Shown here piece after piece: positions 35,377-43,777 of a DNA stretch of 64,000 nucleotides. Position 1 is the stretch's first letter. Every line of letters starts with the position of its first letter. The translations under genes were made by a program, and so were the position numbers. Source of the stretch: Bog-756 sp963730685 (GTDB lineage Bacteria > Actinomycetota > Acidimicrobiia > Acidimicrobiales > RAAP-2); contig CAVSSP010000001.1 in assembly GCA_963730685.1 (NCBI GenBank), positions 1,550,001 to 1,614,000 on the forward strand. The letters run 5' to 3'. The notes below the pieces were generated by a model. It was not told the DNA's origin. It worked only from the letters and a program-made list of their open reading frames with translations, and searched no databases.

Positions 35377-38300
35377 TCAGTTCGTGTTGAGGAAGACCGA
35401 CACCTTCTCGTCGTCCTCCACCAGCACGAACCGGTTCTGGATGATCTGGCGAATGCTCGGGAGCATGCCCGGATAGTTGTCGTCCGCCACGATCAGCCAG
35501 GACCTCGGGTGGGCGTCGATGGCGTCCTCGAAGGCGGGGCCGTTGAGCAGGGCGCCGGCGCCGTACTGGGTCTCGACGACCCGGTGGTTCTTGTCGAACA
35601 CGTAGAGGAGGTTCGAGTAGCGCCGGTACGGCACCCAGTAGTCCGGCGCCCGGCCCATGGTGGATCCCACCAGGTTGGCCGGGGCCGCGGCGATGACGGC
35701 GTCGCCGGGTCGGAGGCGGACCTTGACGTAGTTGTCGGCCAACGGATAGTTGAGCTCCGACTGCGAGACGTTGGCACTGGCCAGGGTCTGGGCCAGGGGG
35801 CCGAAGTCGGGCAGCCCGGCGATGAGGCTCAGGCCGATGGCGATGGTCAAGGCCAGGGTGAACACCGCAACACAGGCCGAGGCGTAGCGCCGGGTGGCCC
35901 GGGCCGCCCTCGAACCGGTGGTGACCGCCCAGCGGAGCCCGTCGACCAGGTCGGCGAGGCCGCACCCGGCCAGCGCGAAGACGAAGGGGAAGCACACGAA
36001 GCAGTAGCGGGAGTCGCGCTCCACGAGGAAGTCGGACACCACCAGCATGGGGACGATCCAGTACAGGGCCAGGTACATCCGACCCGTCTGCTTTCGGATC
36101 AGTCCGGCCACCATGCCGAGCACGGCCAGGGAACTGATGACGGTGATACTGGCTCCGTAGGTGGTGTCGGTGAAGAACAGGCGGAACACGTAGTAGAGGG
36201 GGGAGGGGTCCCACTGCACGGTGGTGGTGCCGCTCAGGTCGACACCGAAGGCGGGCGGGTGGGTCAGCTTCACCAGCACGAGTTGGAGCCCGACGACGGC
36301 GACGGCCCCGCCTCCGAACACCCACCACCGCCAGTTGCGCATCCACTTCGATCCGACCAGCCAGAACAGGGCGATCGGAATGATCGGCAGCACGCCGAAG
36401 GACTCCTCGTGGGTGAGGTACATGGCGACCAAGGCCGCCATGGTGAGGAGGATGTTCCTGGTCGACGGCGTCTTGATGGCCCGCAGCAGGAGGATGGCCA
36501 CGATGACGACGACGCACTGCACCATCTGGTACATGCGGACATCGCGGGCGTGGGCGGCCTCGATCGGCGACACCACGAAGAGCGCCAACGTGGCGATCTG
36601 CAACACGGGCCGGTTGCGGAGCACCATGGGGAGGAGGAAGAACCCGACCAGGAGGATGGTGGCCACGTAGAACAGGACGCTGATGCTCCGCAGCCAGGCG
36701 GTGTTGTCGTGCGTCACCCCTCCCACCACCGCCAGCAGGAGGGAGTACAACTCGGACTTCCAGTAGAGGAACCCCGATGGCCACTCCGGCAGCAGCAGGT
36801 GGGCCCGCATGCCCTGGGCCGCGGCGATGCTCGACAGCTCGTCCTGCCAGAGCGGTTGGTAGTCGATCCGGAAGATCTCGACGATGAATCCGATGACGGC
36901 GATGCCGATGACGCCGAACCGGGTGACCGGTCCTTGTGACCAGCCGCTGACGGTGCTCACCTGCCACTGCCGTCGGGAGGGTGCCGTGTCGACCGGCGTC
37001 GCCGTCTTGCCGAGGCCGGCCGTGTGGCCGTTCGTGCCGGCCAACTCAGCCGTGCCGTTGCTGCCGTCAGTTCCGTTGTTCCCGTTGTTCCCGCTGCTCC
37101 CGCTGCTCCCGTTGCTCCCGTTGCTCCCGTTGCCCCCCAGGTCCTCCCACACCGGTCCACGGGACCGCTCCGCCGTGTAGAGCATGGCCGCCACCCCGGC
37201 CAGGGCGATCAGCAGGATGACCCACAAGACGTCCGGTGTACTGGGGAAGGGCGGCTGCACGTACACGATGTGGCGGAGCTCGGTGAGTACCAACATCAGG
37301 CCACAGGCGGGGAGGATCCCCAACGCCGCCGCCCGGAGACCGGCGGCGAAGCGCACGCCGGCCGCCCTGGCCAGGAGAAGCGCCACGCCGATGGCGATCA
37401 GGATGACCAGCATCGACGTGAGGCGGTGGCTCAGCTGGACCGACGTGGGAATCGAGATGGTGGTGGGGACCGTGTTGAACGTGGCGACGTAGTTCTGCGG
37501 GTTGGCCACGTAGCCGACGGGCCGGTTGACATGCCATGACGGTCCGGTGGCGAAGGAGGTGGTCGTGGTCCCCGAGCGGACGAGACCGTCCAGGTACACG
37601 AACGGCGCCCCCAGGGAGTTGACCCACATGGTCAGCGTGTGGGTCCCCGGGGACAGCACCGGGCACAGGTCGGCGATCTGGAAGGGCACGACCGAGGGCA
37701 GGGCGACCGAACTGGTCGCCACCTTGTCCGGATCCCCGAAGTACTGCCGTGTGCTGGTCCCCGACAGCACGGGCACACCGTCCACGGAGATCACGTAGGA
37801 GCCGATGGCGGCGAAGCGCACCCACCCCTCCTGGCAGCCGGCCGCCACGTTGATCACCCGTGACGTGGTGAACGACTCCACGGCCACGCTGCCGACCATT
37901 CCCTGGCCGAACGGCGGGGTCGAGTAGGCGTCCGGGGGGACCGTGACCGTGGCGGTCCCCGAACGGGTCTGGGCGGTGACGGCATGCGGCCAGATCCCTG
38001 CCGCGTGCCCGTGGATGGTGAACGCCCCCGACTCCGGCGCGCTCTGTCCGGTCCGTTGGACGTCGGTGGTCGCCCGCCACGACGCCGGTTGGGTCCCGAA
38101 CGTCTGTCGGATGCCGTTCCCGTAGTCGTAGGTGACCCGGGCACGAAAGGCGGGCGGTCGGTTGGCCAGGTTGACCACCTCCAGCCCGAGCAGGTTGTTC
38201 GCGGTGCCCAGTGCGGCGAGGATGTCGTACTGGCCGACGAATTTCGGGAGGTCGGTGGCCGTCTCCAGCTGTCGGCCGGGGCCGCTGGGCGGCAGGGCCA

Positions 38301-38652
38301 CCCGCAGGCCGTTGATGTACGGCGTGACCTCCTGGTCCCCCTCCAGCCAGAGCGTGGCCGTACGGGGGCGGGGGCCGTCGGGCAGCGGGAGCAGGAAGAA
38401 CGCCGTGGCGCCACCCGACGGCGCCCGTACCCAGCCCTGGGAGGCCGTGGGCGACGGGAAGGGCTGCCGGGGAGACCGCAACTGCACCGACAACCAGAAG
38501 CCGGACAGCAGCCAGGCGCAGATCATCACCACGAGGACCGTGGCGAGCACGCGTCGGGGGTTCTCCTTGTGGGTCCTCGTCGTCGACACCGTCTCGGGCG
38601 CGGGGTGCTCCTCGGGCGCCGTGACGAACGGGGTGGTGACGAGGGTGGTCAC
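35377..38652 (-). CDS. Large GT39-like (GT-C) membrane glycosyltransferase with N-terminal ectodomain
   Basis: A 1,091-residue membrane protein. One helix near residues 34-54 precedes a soluble, probably beta-rich extracellular region (about 60-395). A few further helices lead to an Asn/Gly/Ser-rich linker (about 505-540, repeated SNG/SSG/NNG units). The second half is a GT-C type enzyme: PLWQDELSSIAAAQGM carries the Asp-Glu typical of GT39-like mannosyltransferases, RDVRMYQMVQ follows, and about ten helices end near residue 1000, with a soluble C-terminal domain. It would transfer a sugar from a polyprenyl carrier on the outer face. The GTG start overlaps the upstream stop by 4 bp. Confidence 0.7.
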   Translation of the reverse strand: MTTLVTTPFVTAPEEHPAPETVSTTRTHKENPRRVLATVLVVMICAWLLSGFWLSVQLRSPRQPFPSPTASQGWVRAPSGGATAFFLLPLPDGPRPRTATLWLEGDQEVTPYINGLRVALPPSGPGRQLETATDLPKFVGQYDILAALGTANNLLGLEVVNLANRPPAFRARVTYDYGNGIRQTFGTQPASWRATTDVQRTGQSAPESGAFTIHGHAAGIWPHAVTAQTRSGTATVTVPPDAYSTPPFGQGMVGSVAVESFTTSRVINVAAGCQEGWVRFAAIGSYVISVDGVPVLSGTSTRQYFGDPDKVATSSVALPSVVPFQIADLCPVLSPGTHTLTMWVNSLGAPFVYLDGLVRSGTTTTSFATGPSWHVNRPVGYVANPQNYVATFNTVPTTISIPTSVQLSHRLTSMLVILIAIGVALLLARAAGVRFAAGLRAAALGILPACGLMLVLTELRHIVYVQPPFPSTPDVLWVILLIALAGVAAMLYTAERSRGPVWEDLGGNGSNGSNGSSGSSGNNGNNGTDGSNGTAELAGTNGHTAGLGKTATPVDTAPSRRQWQVSTVSGWSQGPVTRFGVIGIAVIGFIVEIFRIDYQPLWQDELSSIAAAQGMRAHLLLPEWPSGFLYWKSELYSLLLAVVGGVTHDNTAWLRSISVLFYVATILLVGFFLLPMVLRNRPVLQIATLALFVVSPIEAAHARDVRMYQMVQCVVVIVAILLLRAIKTPSTRNILLTMAALVAMYLTHEESFGVLPIIPIALFWLVGSKWMRNWRWWVFGGGAVAVVGLQLVLVKLTHPPAFGVDLSGTTTVQWDPSPLYYVFRLFFTDTTYGASITVISSLAVLGMVAGLIRKQTGRMYLALYWIVPMLVVSDFLVERDSRYCFVCFPFVFALAGCGLADLVDGLRWAVTTGSRAARATRRYASACVAVFTLALTIAIGLSLIAGLPDFGPLAQTLASANVSQSELNYPLADNYVKVRLRPGDAVIAAAPANLVGSTMGRAPDYWVPYRRYSNLLYVFDKNHRVVETQYGAGALLNGPAFEDAIDAHPRSWLIVADDNYPGMLPSIRQIIQNRFVLVEDDEKVSVFLNTN

Positions 38653-39974
38653 GGGCGGCTGGGGAGGTACTGGCCCGAGGCGATGTCACGAGCGAGGCCG
38701 TTGGCAACCTGCGTGTCGTCTTTGACGGCGGCGACGATGTCACGGCGAAAGGCGACCTCTTGTCCGGTCGCCTGTTCGGACAGCGCGATGTAGGTGAGGG
38801 CGTAGGAGTCGAACTCCTGGTTGGGTGACTGTGCCAGTGCCTGGCGCATCATCCGCACGGCGGTCTGGTAGTCCCCGGTGTCGTAGAAGTAGTGGGCGAG
38901 GGTGTAAGTGAGGGCGGGATAGTGGGACTCGGGCAGCGTGGCCGGGATGATCTGCGGCTTGTGCTCCAGGACCGACAGGTGCGTGAGCAGGTCGGCGAAC
39001 GATTCGGCGATCACCGGATTGTCGGGGGCCGCCTCCATCGCCTGTTCGTCGAGCAGGAGGTTGGGCACCAGCAACGCATACTGGGCCGAGGGTCGGGTGG
39101 CTCGTGCGAACGAGGCCAACGGGCCGGTCTTGCCCTGGTCGGCCTCCGACTGGCCGAGTGCCGAGACGAGCTCGGGGTCGTACTGCAGGGACGGGTCCCA
39201 GCGCAGTGCCGTCTGCAGGTGGGCCGTGGCGGCGGCCGAGTTGCCGAGCGCCTCGTCCTGGATGCCGGCCACCTTCTCGTTCTGACCCATCCATCCGGTG
39301 ACCAGGCCGATGACGACGACGGCGGTGACCACCCCCAGGCACACTCCGGGCAGCCGCCGGACACGGCCTCCCCGGCGGGGGGCGCCCACGACGAAGAGGA
39401 GGCCGGTGGCCACCAGCAGGAACACGCCGCCGCCGAGGTCGTTGATGAAGTTGGTGGTGGCCGGGTTGAGGTTGGCTCCCAGGTAGTTCGTCGGGGACGA
39501 CAGCACCGATGTCGACGGGATCTGGTTGTAGAAGATCTGCAACTGATCGTTGTCGGATTGCAGCAGCCACTGGACGTGTCCGTCACCGACCAGCGTCGAC
39601 GCCGCGAACACGACCCCGAGCCCGATGAGGACCCAACCGCACCGCCCCGAGGTGACCGTCGGCCGCCAGCCGGCCCGGATGATGGAGATCGAGGCCACGA
39701 CGAGCAGGATCGAGATGATGGCGCCGTACGAGATGACCGACGGGAACTGCAGTCGGGCCAGTCCGGGTGCCAGGTCGAAGGCCCGGAGGCTGGGACCCAG
39801 GCTCAGGTCCAGCCAGGGGAGGACGAGGGTCCCGATCCCCGCCGCCAGGGCCAGGGCGAGAACGAAGGAGGCGACCCGTCGGCGTCGGCGCGGAGATGCC
39901 TGATGCGCCTCGACATCGGGGGTCCTGCTTCCAGCGTCTCGAACGGTGGTGCGCGCACCGAGGGTGTCGACCAC
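38649..39974 (-). CDS. Membrane protein with TPR-like C-terminal domain
   Basis: About six hydrophobic segments in the first 260 residues, then a helical extracellular or cytoplasmic domain (about 265-440) with TPR-like pairing, for example YALTYTLAHYFYDTGDYQTA and YALTYIALSEQATGQ. The architecture (helices then TPR) resembles O-antigen-ligase-associated proteins, but no ligase motif was found, so the function is unknown. The GTG start is 12 bp after the HlyD-like stop. It overlaps the GT39-like gene by 4 bp, so the two are coupled and may form a complex. Confidence 0.65.
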   Translation of the reverse strand: MVDTLGARTTVRDAGSRTPDVEAHQASPRRRRRVASFVLALALAAGIGTLVLPWLDLSLGPSLRAFDLAPGLARLQFPSVISYGAIISILLVVASISIIRAGWRPTVTSGRCGWVLIGLGVVFAASTLVGDGHVQWLLQSDNDQLQIFYNQIPSTSVLSSPTNYLGANLNPATTNFINDLGGGVFLLVATGLLFVVGAPRRGGRVRRLPGVCLGVVTAVVVIGLVTGWMGQNEKVAGIQDEALGNSAAATAHLQTALRWDPSLQYDPELVSALGQSEADQGKTGPLASFARATRPSAQYALLVPNLLLDEQAMEAAPDNPVIAESFADLLTHLSVLEHKPQIIPATLPESHYPALTYTLAHYFYDTGDYQTAVRMMRQALAQSPNQEFDSYALTYIALSEQATGQEVAFRRDIVAAVKDDTQVANGLARDIASGQYLPSRP

Positions 39975-39986
39975 CGATCTACCTGC

Positions 39987-41348
39987 TCAACCGACGGCGA
40001 CTTTTTCGCCGTTGGTCAGCAGCTGGGTGTTGGACTCGGCCACCACCTGGCCGGCCGACAGGCCCGAGAGGATCTGGACGCGGTGGGAATCGGAGGCGCC
40101 CACCCCCACCGGGGTGATGTGCACCCGGCCGTGGGAGACGACGAAGACCGCCGGGGCGAGGTCGAGGTTCTGGACGGCGAGCACCGGAACCGATACGGCG
40201 GCGTGCCGGCGGGCGGTGATCCGCACGAAGACCTGGGTGCCGATGGGAAGCGGATTGGTGGCGAGGTTGTCCGTCTCGATGACGACCGAGCCCTGGAGCC
40301 CCCCTCCGGTGGCGGTGGGGTTGATGGCCACCACGGTGCCGGGCATGTGGACCCCCACCAGCCCGGTCGGGACCACCACCGCCGGCTGTCCGACCGCCAC
40401 CGCCTGCATATCGCTGAGCTGGAGGCCGGCGCTCACATCGATCTGGGCCGTGTCCACGATCTGGAGCATCACGGTACCGGGCCGGACGGCCTGGCCGGGC
40501 TGCACGGTGAGGTTGATCACGAAACCGGAGATGGGAGCGCTGATGGTGGTCGAGTTGCCCTGGGCGATGGCCACGAGCTGTTGGTCGACGGCCACCTGGC
40601 CCAGCAACGATGCGATCGGGAGCAGCGAGCCGGTTCCGCCCGAAGCCTCGGCGTCGGCCAGTTCCAGCTGTGCCGCCGCCAACTGGGCCTTCACACTGGC
40701 CAGGTTCTGCTCGAGCGACGACGGGTCGAGGCTGAGGAGTGCCTGCCCCTTCTGCACGCGCGAGCCGTTGATGACGTTGACCCCGGTCACCACGACCGGA
40801 GCGGTGATCCCATCGACGTTCAGGCTCACCGAGAAGGAGAGATTCTGGGCCGGCACCGTCGTGCCCACGCCGCCGGGCTGTGCGTTGATCATGGCCGGAC
40901 CGGCCGTCGCCACCACCACCGAGGGGGTCTTCTGCATCACGTCGACCGCCACGGCCACCAGCGCCAGCACGACCACCAGCGCCGCCACCGCCCAAGCCAA
41001 CAGTCCCCGCGAGCTCTGGGCCCCGGGAAGCCTCGATCGCAACCACGTCCACCCGGACCTGATCAGCATGCCGGCGCCGTGGCCGGTCTCACGGACCCCC
41101 TCGCGGACCACCTTCCATCCGCTCGTACCCGGGGTCGGGGCTTCCTCCGGCTCGTCGTCCGGCGCCAGTTCGGGCGTGACCTCTTCGGGGTCCGCCACCT
41201 TGGCCTTGGCCTCGGCCTCTTCGGGGTCCGCCACCTTGGCCTTGGCCTCGGCCTCTTCGGGGTCCGCCACCTTGGCCTCTTTCAGACCCGGCATTCCGGC
41301 CAAGCGCGGATCGACGACTTCGGTCTGCACACCGTTTGAGTCAGTCAT
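39987..41348 (-). CDS. HlyD/RND-type membrane fusion (periplasmic adaptor) protein
   Basis: A 453-residue adaptor-like protein. Residues about 20-55 hold three 12-residue acidic repeats (VADPEEAEAKAK), followed by a cytoplasmic segment and one transmembrane helix near residues 105-130. After that come lipoyl-like halves (GSRVQKGQALLSLDP and APISGFVINLTVQPGQAV) separated by a short alpha-helical hairpin, and a beta-barrel domain with GTQVFVRITARR. Such proteins link an inner-membrane transporter to the outside, but no transporter gene is adjacent. The ATG at 41348 has GAAGGAT 5 bp upstream. The frame is open further upstream to 41471 without supporting signals. Confidence 0.78.
   Translation of the reverse strand: MTDSNGVQTEVVDPRLAGMPGLKEAKVADPEEAEAKAKVADPEEAEAKAKVADPEEVTPELAPDDEPEEAPTPGTSGWKVVREGVRETGHGAGMLIRSGWTWLRSRLPGAQSSRGLLAWAVAALVVVLALVAVAVDVMQKTPSVVVATAGPAMINAQPGGVGTTVPAQNLSFSVSLNVDGITAPVVVTGVNVINGSRVQKGQALLSLDPSSLEQNLASVKAQLAAAQLELADAEASGGTGSLLPIASLLGQVAVDQQLVAIAQGNSTTISAPISGFVINLTVQPGQAVRPGTVMLQIVDTAQIDVSAGLQLSDMQAVAVGQPAVVVPTGLVGVHMPGTVVAINPTATGGGLQGSVVIETDNLATNPLPIGTQVFVRITARRHAAVSVPVLAVQNLDLAPAVFVVSHGRVHITPVGVGASDSHRVQILSGLSAGQVVAESNTQLLTNGEKVAVG
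41181..41276 (-). repeat. 36-bp tandem repeat inside the adaptor gene
   Basis: The sequence starting CTCTTCGGGGTCCGCCACCT (plus strand) recurs at 41181, 41217 and 41253, an exact 36-bp period. It encodes the 12-residue acidic repeat of the HlyD-like protein in its cytoplasmic tail. Confidence 0.9.
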
Positions 41349-42139
41349 GGCGCATCCTTCTCGGTGGGATCTCGTCGAGGCCGACGGCCCTCGATCTCGT
41401 GTCGACGACCTGGGGCCCACAGTGGTTGGAGACCGTGCTGCGATTGAAGTCGGCGCTGAGCGGCACCACACGGTGTCATGAGCCGTAAGGCCAAAGTCAA
41501 TCAGTCCCCTGTGAACAGGACGCTACACGCGATTGAACGGAAAATGAACACACACGCATTTCGGATATCGCCAGCGGGTGATATCACCACTAATCGAGGT
41601 CACACCACCACATAATCGGTTGGGAGCGCCACGAATGCGGGTCAGTTGGCCACGGTACGCAGTTGCCGCCGGCGGGTCACTGTCGGGTCGCCACCGCCGG
41701 ACCGCCGGGGGAGGCGAGATCATTCGGGCCGTCGACGGGCGCGATGGGCAGCGCTGCCGGTGTCCCGGTCTCGAACGTTACCCTGGTGAGACCGGCTGGA
41801 TTCACCGCGCCGGCTACAGGCTGGCGGCCGGCGGCCGGCCCGGGACCCGACGGGTGATGCCCCGGACCCTGGGCCCCGTGGGCCGGCGGGTGCTCCGTGG
41901 CTGGGACGACCCGACGGTGGGACCAGGACCTGTGAACGCGCTGAGACCGTTACTGCGCCGGGGTGGACCGTTCTCTATCACGGGGAGCATGAATCATCGT
42001 GTCGGTGTGGTCGTGTGAGGGGTATATCGATCACGACTCGTGCCCGGGAAATGGACAATATGTCGTCCCCGTCGCCTGCCCCTACCGAAGAATCGGGTTC
42101 GGTTCCCTCACAGGGCTGTTGCCGCGCGTCGGGTGCGGT
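41349..42139. other. 790-bp region upstream of the adaptor gene
   Basis: No gene is supported; open frames such as 41578-42018 (plus) are Arg/Gly-rich shadows without a domain. The region holds a perfect 12-bp palindrome, described separately, and presumably the minus-strand promoter for the adaptor/TPR/GT-C group. Confidence 0.4.
41577..41588. promoter_or_regulatory. Perfect 12-bp palindrome GGTGATATCACC
   Basis: A self-complementary 12-mer about 230 bp upstream of the adaptor start. A second GATATC lies 13 bp to its left. It may be a dimeric regulator site for the minus-strand operon, though no core promoter was recognised close by. Confidence 0.35.
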
Positions 42140-43459
42140 TCAGTTCGGGGAGAGGAGCGCGATGTAGGTGATGCCCATGGCCTCGGAGGTGACCCAGTTC
42201 TCCGTGGTGCCGCCGAGCGTGTACGCCGCCCAGTCGGGTTGCTGCTCGTAGAGGACACCCTCGTAGCCGGCCGGCGACGACTGGTAGATGTGCTGGTGGA
42301 AGAGCGCGTCCATGGTCGAGACGAGCGTCGTGTTCCCGAGGACCCTGCCCAACTCCATCATGTTCATCATCCGGCCGCCGGTCTTCTTCATCTTGGGGGT
42401 CAGCACGCCGTTGGCGTAGATCGCCCCCTCGCCGAACCCTCCGTACTGGGCGTCCCAGAGGTGCGCCTGCATCCCGTCGAGCACCTGGTTGGCCTGCGCG
42501 GCGAAGCCGGCCCGGTCGAGGGCGATGGCGATGTCCCCCTGGTCGGAGGTCACGATGCCGTTCGGCTCGTTCACCAGCCCGACGCTGGGCAGGTAGGAGG
42601 CGTTCCAGTCGTTGGTCAGTTCGGTCGTGCCCAGCGCGACGTAGCTCGGAACGCCACTCTGGACGAGCGCCGATGCCTCTTCGATCTGCCAGTCCGGCCT
42701 GGTGCTGTCGGCCGGGTTGGTCGCGTACCGCTGCAGCATGGCGTTGGCGATGGCCGTGAACTGGGGGTTGCCGGACAGGTTGGCCACCTGTACCACGGTG
42801 TCGTAGGCCCAGCCCCGGGGATCGGCGTTCGCCGTGGTGAACAGGCCCAGCACATGGGCTTCCACCGTGGCGATCTCGTTGTCGAACTCCGTGGTGCCGG
42901 TATCCGCCTTGTACAAGAGGAGGCCGTCGAGGAAGCGCAGGGTGGTCATGCGATCCTCGTGTCGGGTGCACGCCGTCGGGTCCGGCTGACCGGTCCCGTT
43001 CCAGTTGCCCACCGTGGCCCCGTTCACGCTGTCCCAGTTGATGTAGAGGCCGTTGTAGCAGGTGTCCCAGCCGTGCTCCGTCTCGTTCAAGAGCATGGCG
43101 TGGACGTCGGCGAGGTCGGCCGCACTGGGCCCGGGGCCGACCGGTGCGGACTGGCCGGGGTTCGAGTCACCCGAGACGGGCGCCTTGGGGTGGGTCGTGC
43201 TGGTACTGGAGGAGCTGGACGGACTGGAGGGTCGGGACGGACTGGCGGCACTCGACGGACTGGCAGGGGACCGGGCATCGACGGTCGAGGCGTTGGCCAC
43301 TCCGGACCCCGACTTGTTGGCCCGGCTCGTCGACACACCGAGCAGGGCGCTGAACAGGCCCGTCATGACGAGCAAGCTCACGAGGAGGATCGGCAGGGCG
43401 TTTCTCAGGCTTCGTCCGTTGTCGAACGAGCCGTCGTCTGGTCGCCGGTTTGACCTCAA
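42140..43459 (-). CDS. Secreted (alpha/alpha)-barrel-like protein, possible glycoside hydrolase
   Basis: A 439-residue exported protein. A membrane signal helix (about residues 22-46) is followed by a Ser/Pro/Thr-rich linker to about 115. The rest is mostly helical with regularly spaced aromatic residues: NGLYINWDSVNG, RFLDGLLLYKADTGTTEFDN, RGWAYDTVVQVANLSG and DWQIEEASALVQSG. This resembles six-hairpin glycoside hydrolases (GH76-like), but the diagnostic Asp pair was not identified, so I call it only a possible glycan-active enzyme. The start is TTG with AAAGGAAGG close upstream; no better start lies nearby. Confidence 0.55.
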   Translation of the reverse strand: MRSNRRPDDGSFDNGRSLRNALPILLVSLLVMTGLFSALLGVSTSRANKSGSGVANASTVDARSPASPSSAASPSRPSSPSSSSSTSTTHPKAPVSGDSNPGQSAPVGPGPSAADLADVHAMLLNETEHGWDTCYNGLYINWDSVNGATVGNWNGTGQPDPTACTRHEDRMTTLRFLDGLLLYKADTGTTEFDNEIATVEAHVLGLFTTANADPRGWAYDTVVQVANLSGNPQFTAIANAMLQRYATNPADSTRPDWQIEEASALVQSGVPSYVALGTTELTNDWNASYLPSVGLVNEPNGIVTSDQGDIAIALDRAGFAAQANQVLDGMQAHLWDAQYGGFGEGAIYANGVLTPKMKKTGGRMMNMMELGRVLGNTTLVSTMDALFHQHIYQSSPAGYEGVLYEQQPDWAAYTLGGTTENWVTSEAMGITYIALLSPN

Positions 43460-43777
43460 GTGCCTTCCTTTCGATCATCGGAGCGACTGATGACCCTGGA
43501 CACTCGACCCCTCGCCGACAACCAGGAGACCGGTGGAGGATCGGTTCCCTCACGACCTTCCTGGGACGCCCAAGGTCGTCTCGCCGGGAGATGCTGCCCG
43601 ACGTGACTGTACTGGTCGGCCGACGTCTGAAACGGTCGCCCATACGGCTTTGTGTCCACCTGGCTCCACTGCCCTCCGAATGGCCCGCCCCGAACCGGGT
43701 GCTCGTGGGTGGGCCAAATGGTTGTCCAGTAGGTAGTAACGGCCAGACCTCCCCCATCCTTGAGGGGTTTGCCGCCT
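43460..43777. other. 318-bp intergenic region
   Basis: Between two minus-strand genes. Just after the Kelch/repeat gene there is a weak CCCC-ATCCTTGA-GGGG hairpin near 43752-43769 that could slow transcription. No gene is seen. Confidence 0.35.

Noticed and set aside
38892..41339. Plus-strand open frame of 815 codons
   Set aside because: It lies opposite the TPR-like and adaptor genes, is rich in Arg/Gly/His/Asp without any domain, and is a GC-driven shadow.
41578..42018. Hypothetical gene of 146 codons
   Set aside because: Arg/Gly/Pro-rich, no domain, no ribosome site and not consistent with the codon pattern of neighbours.
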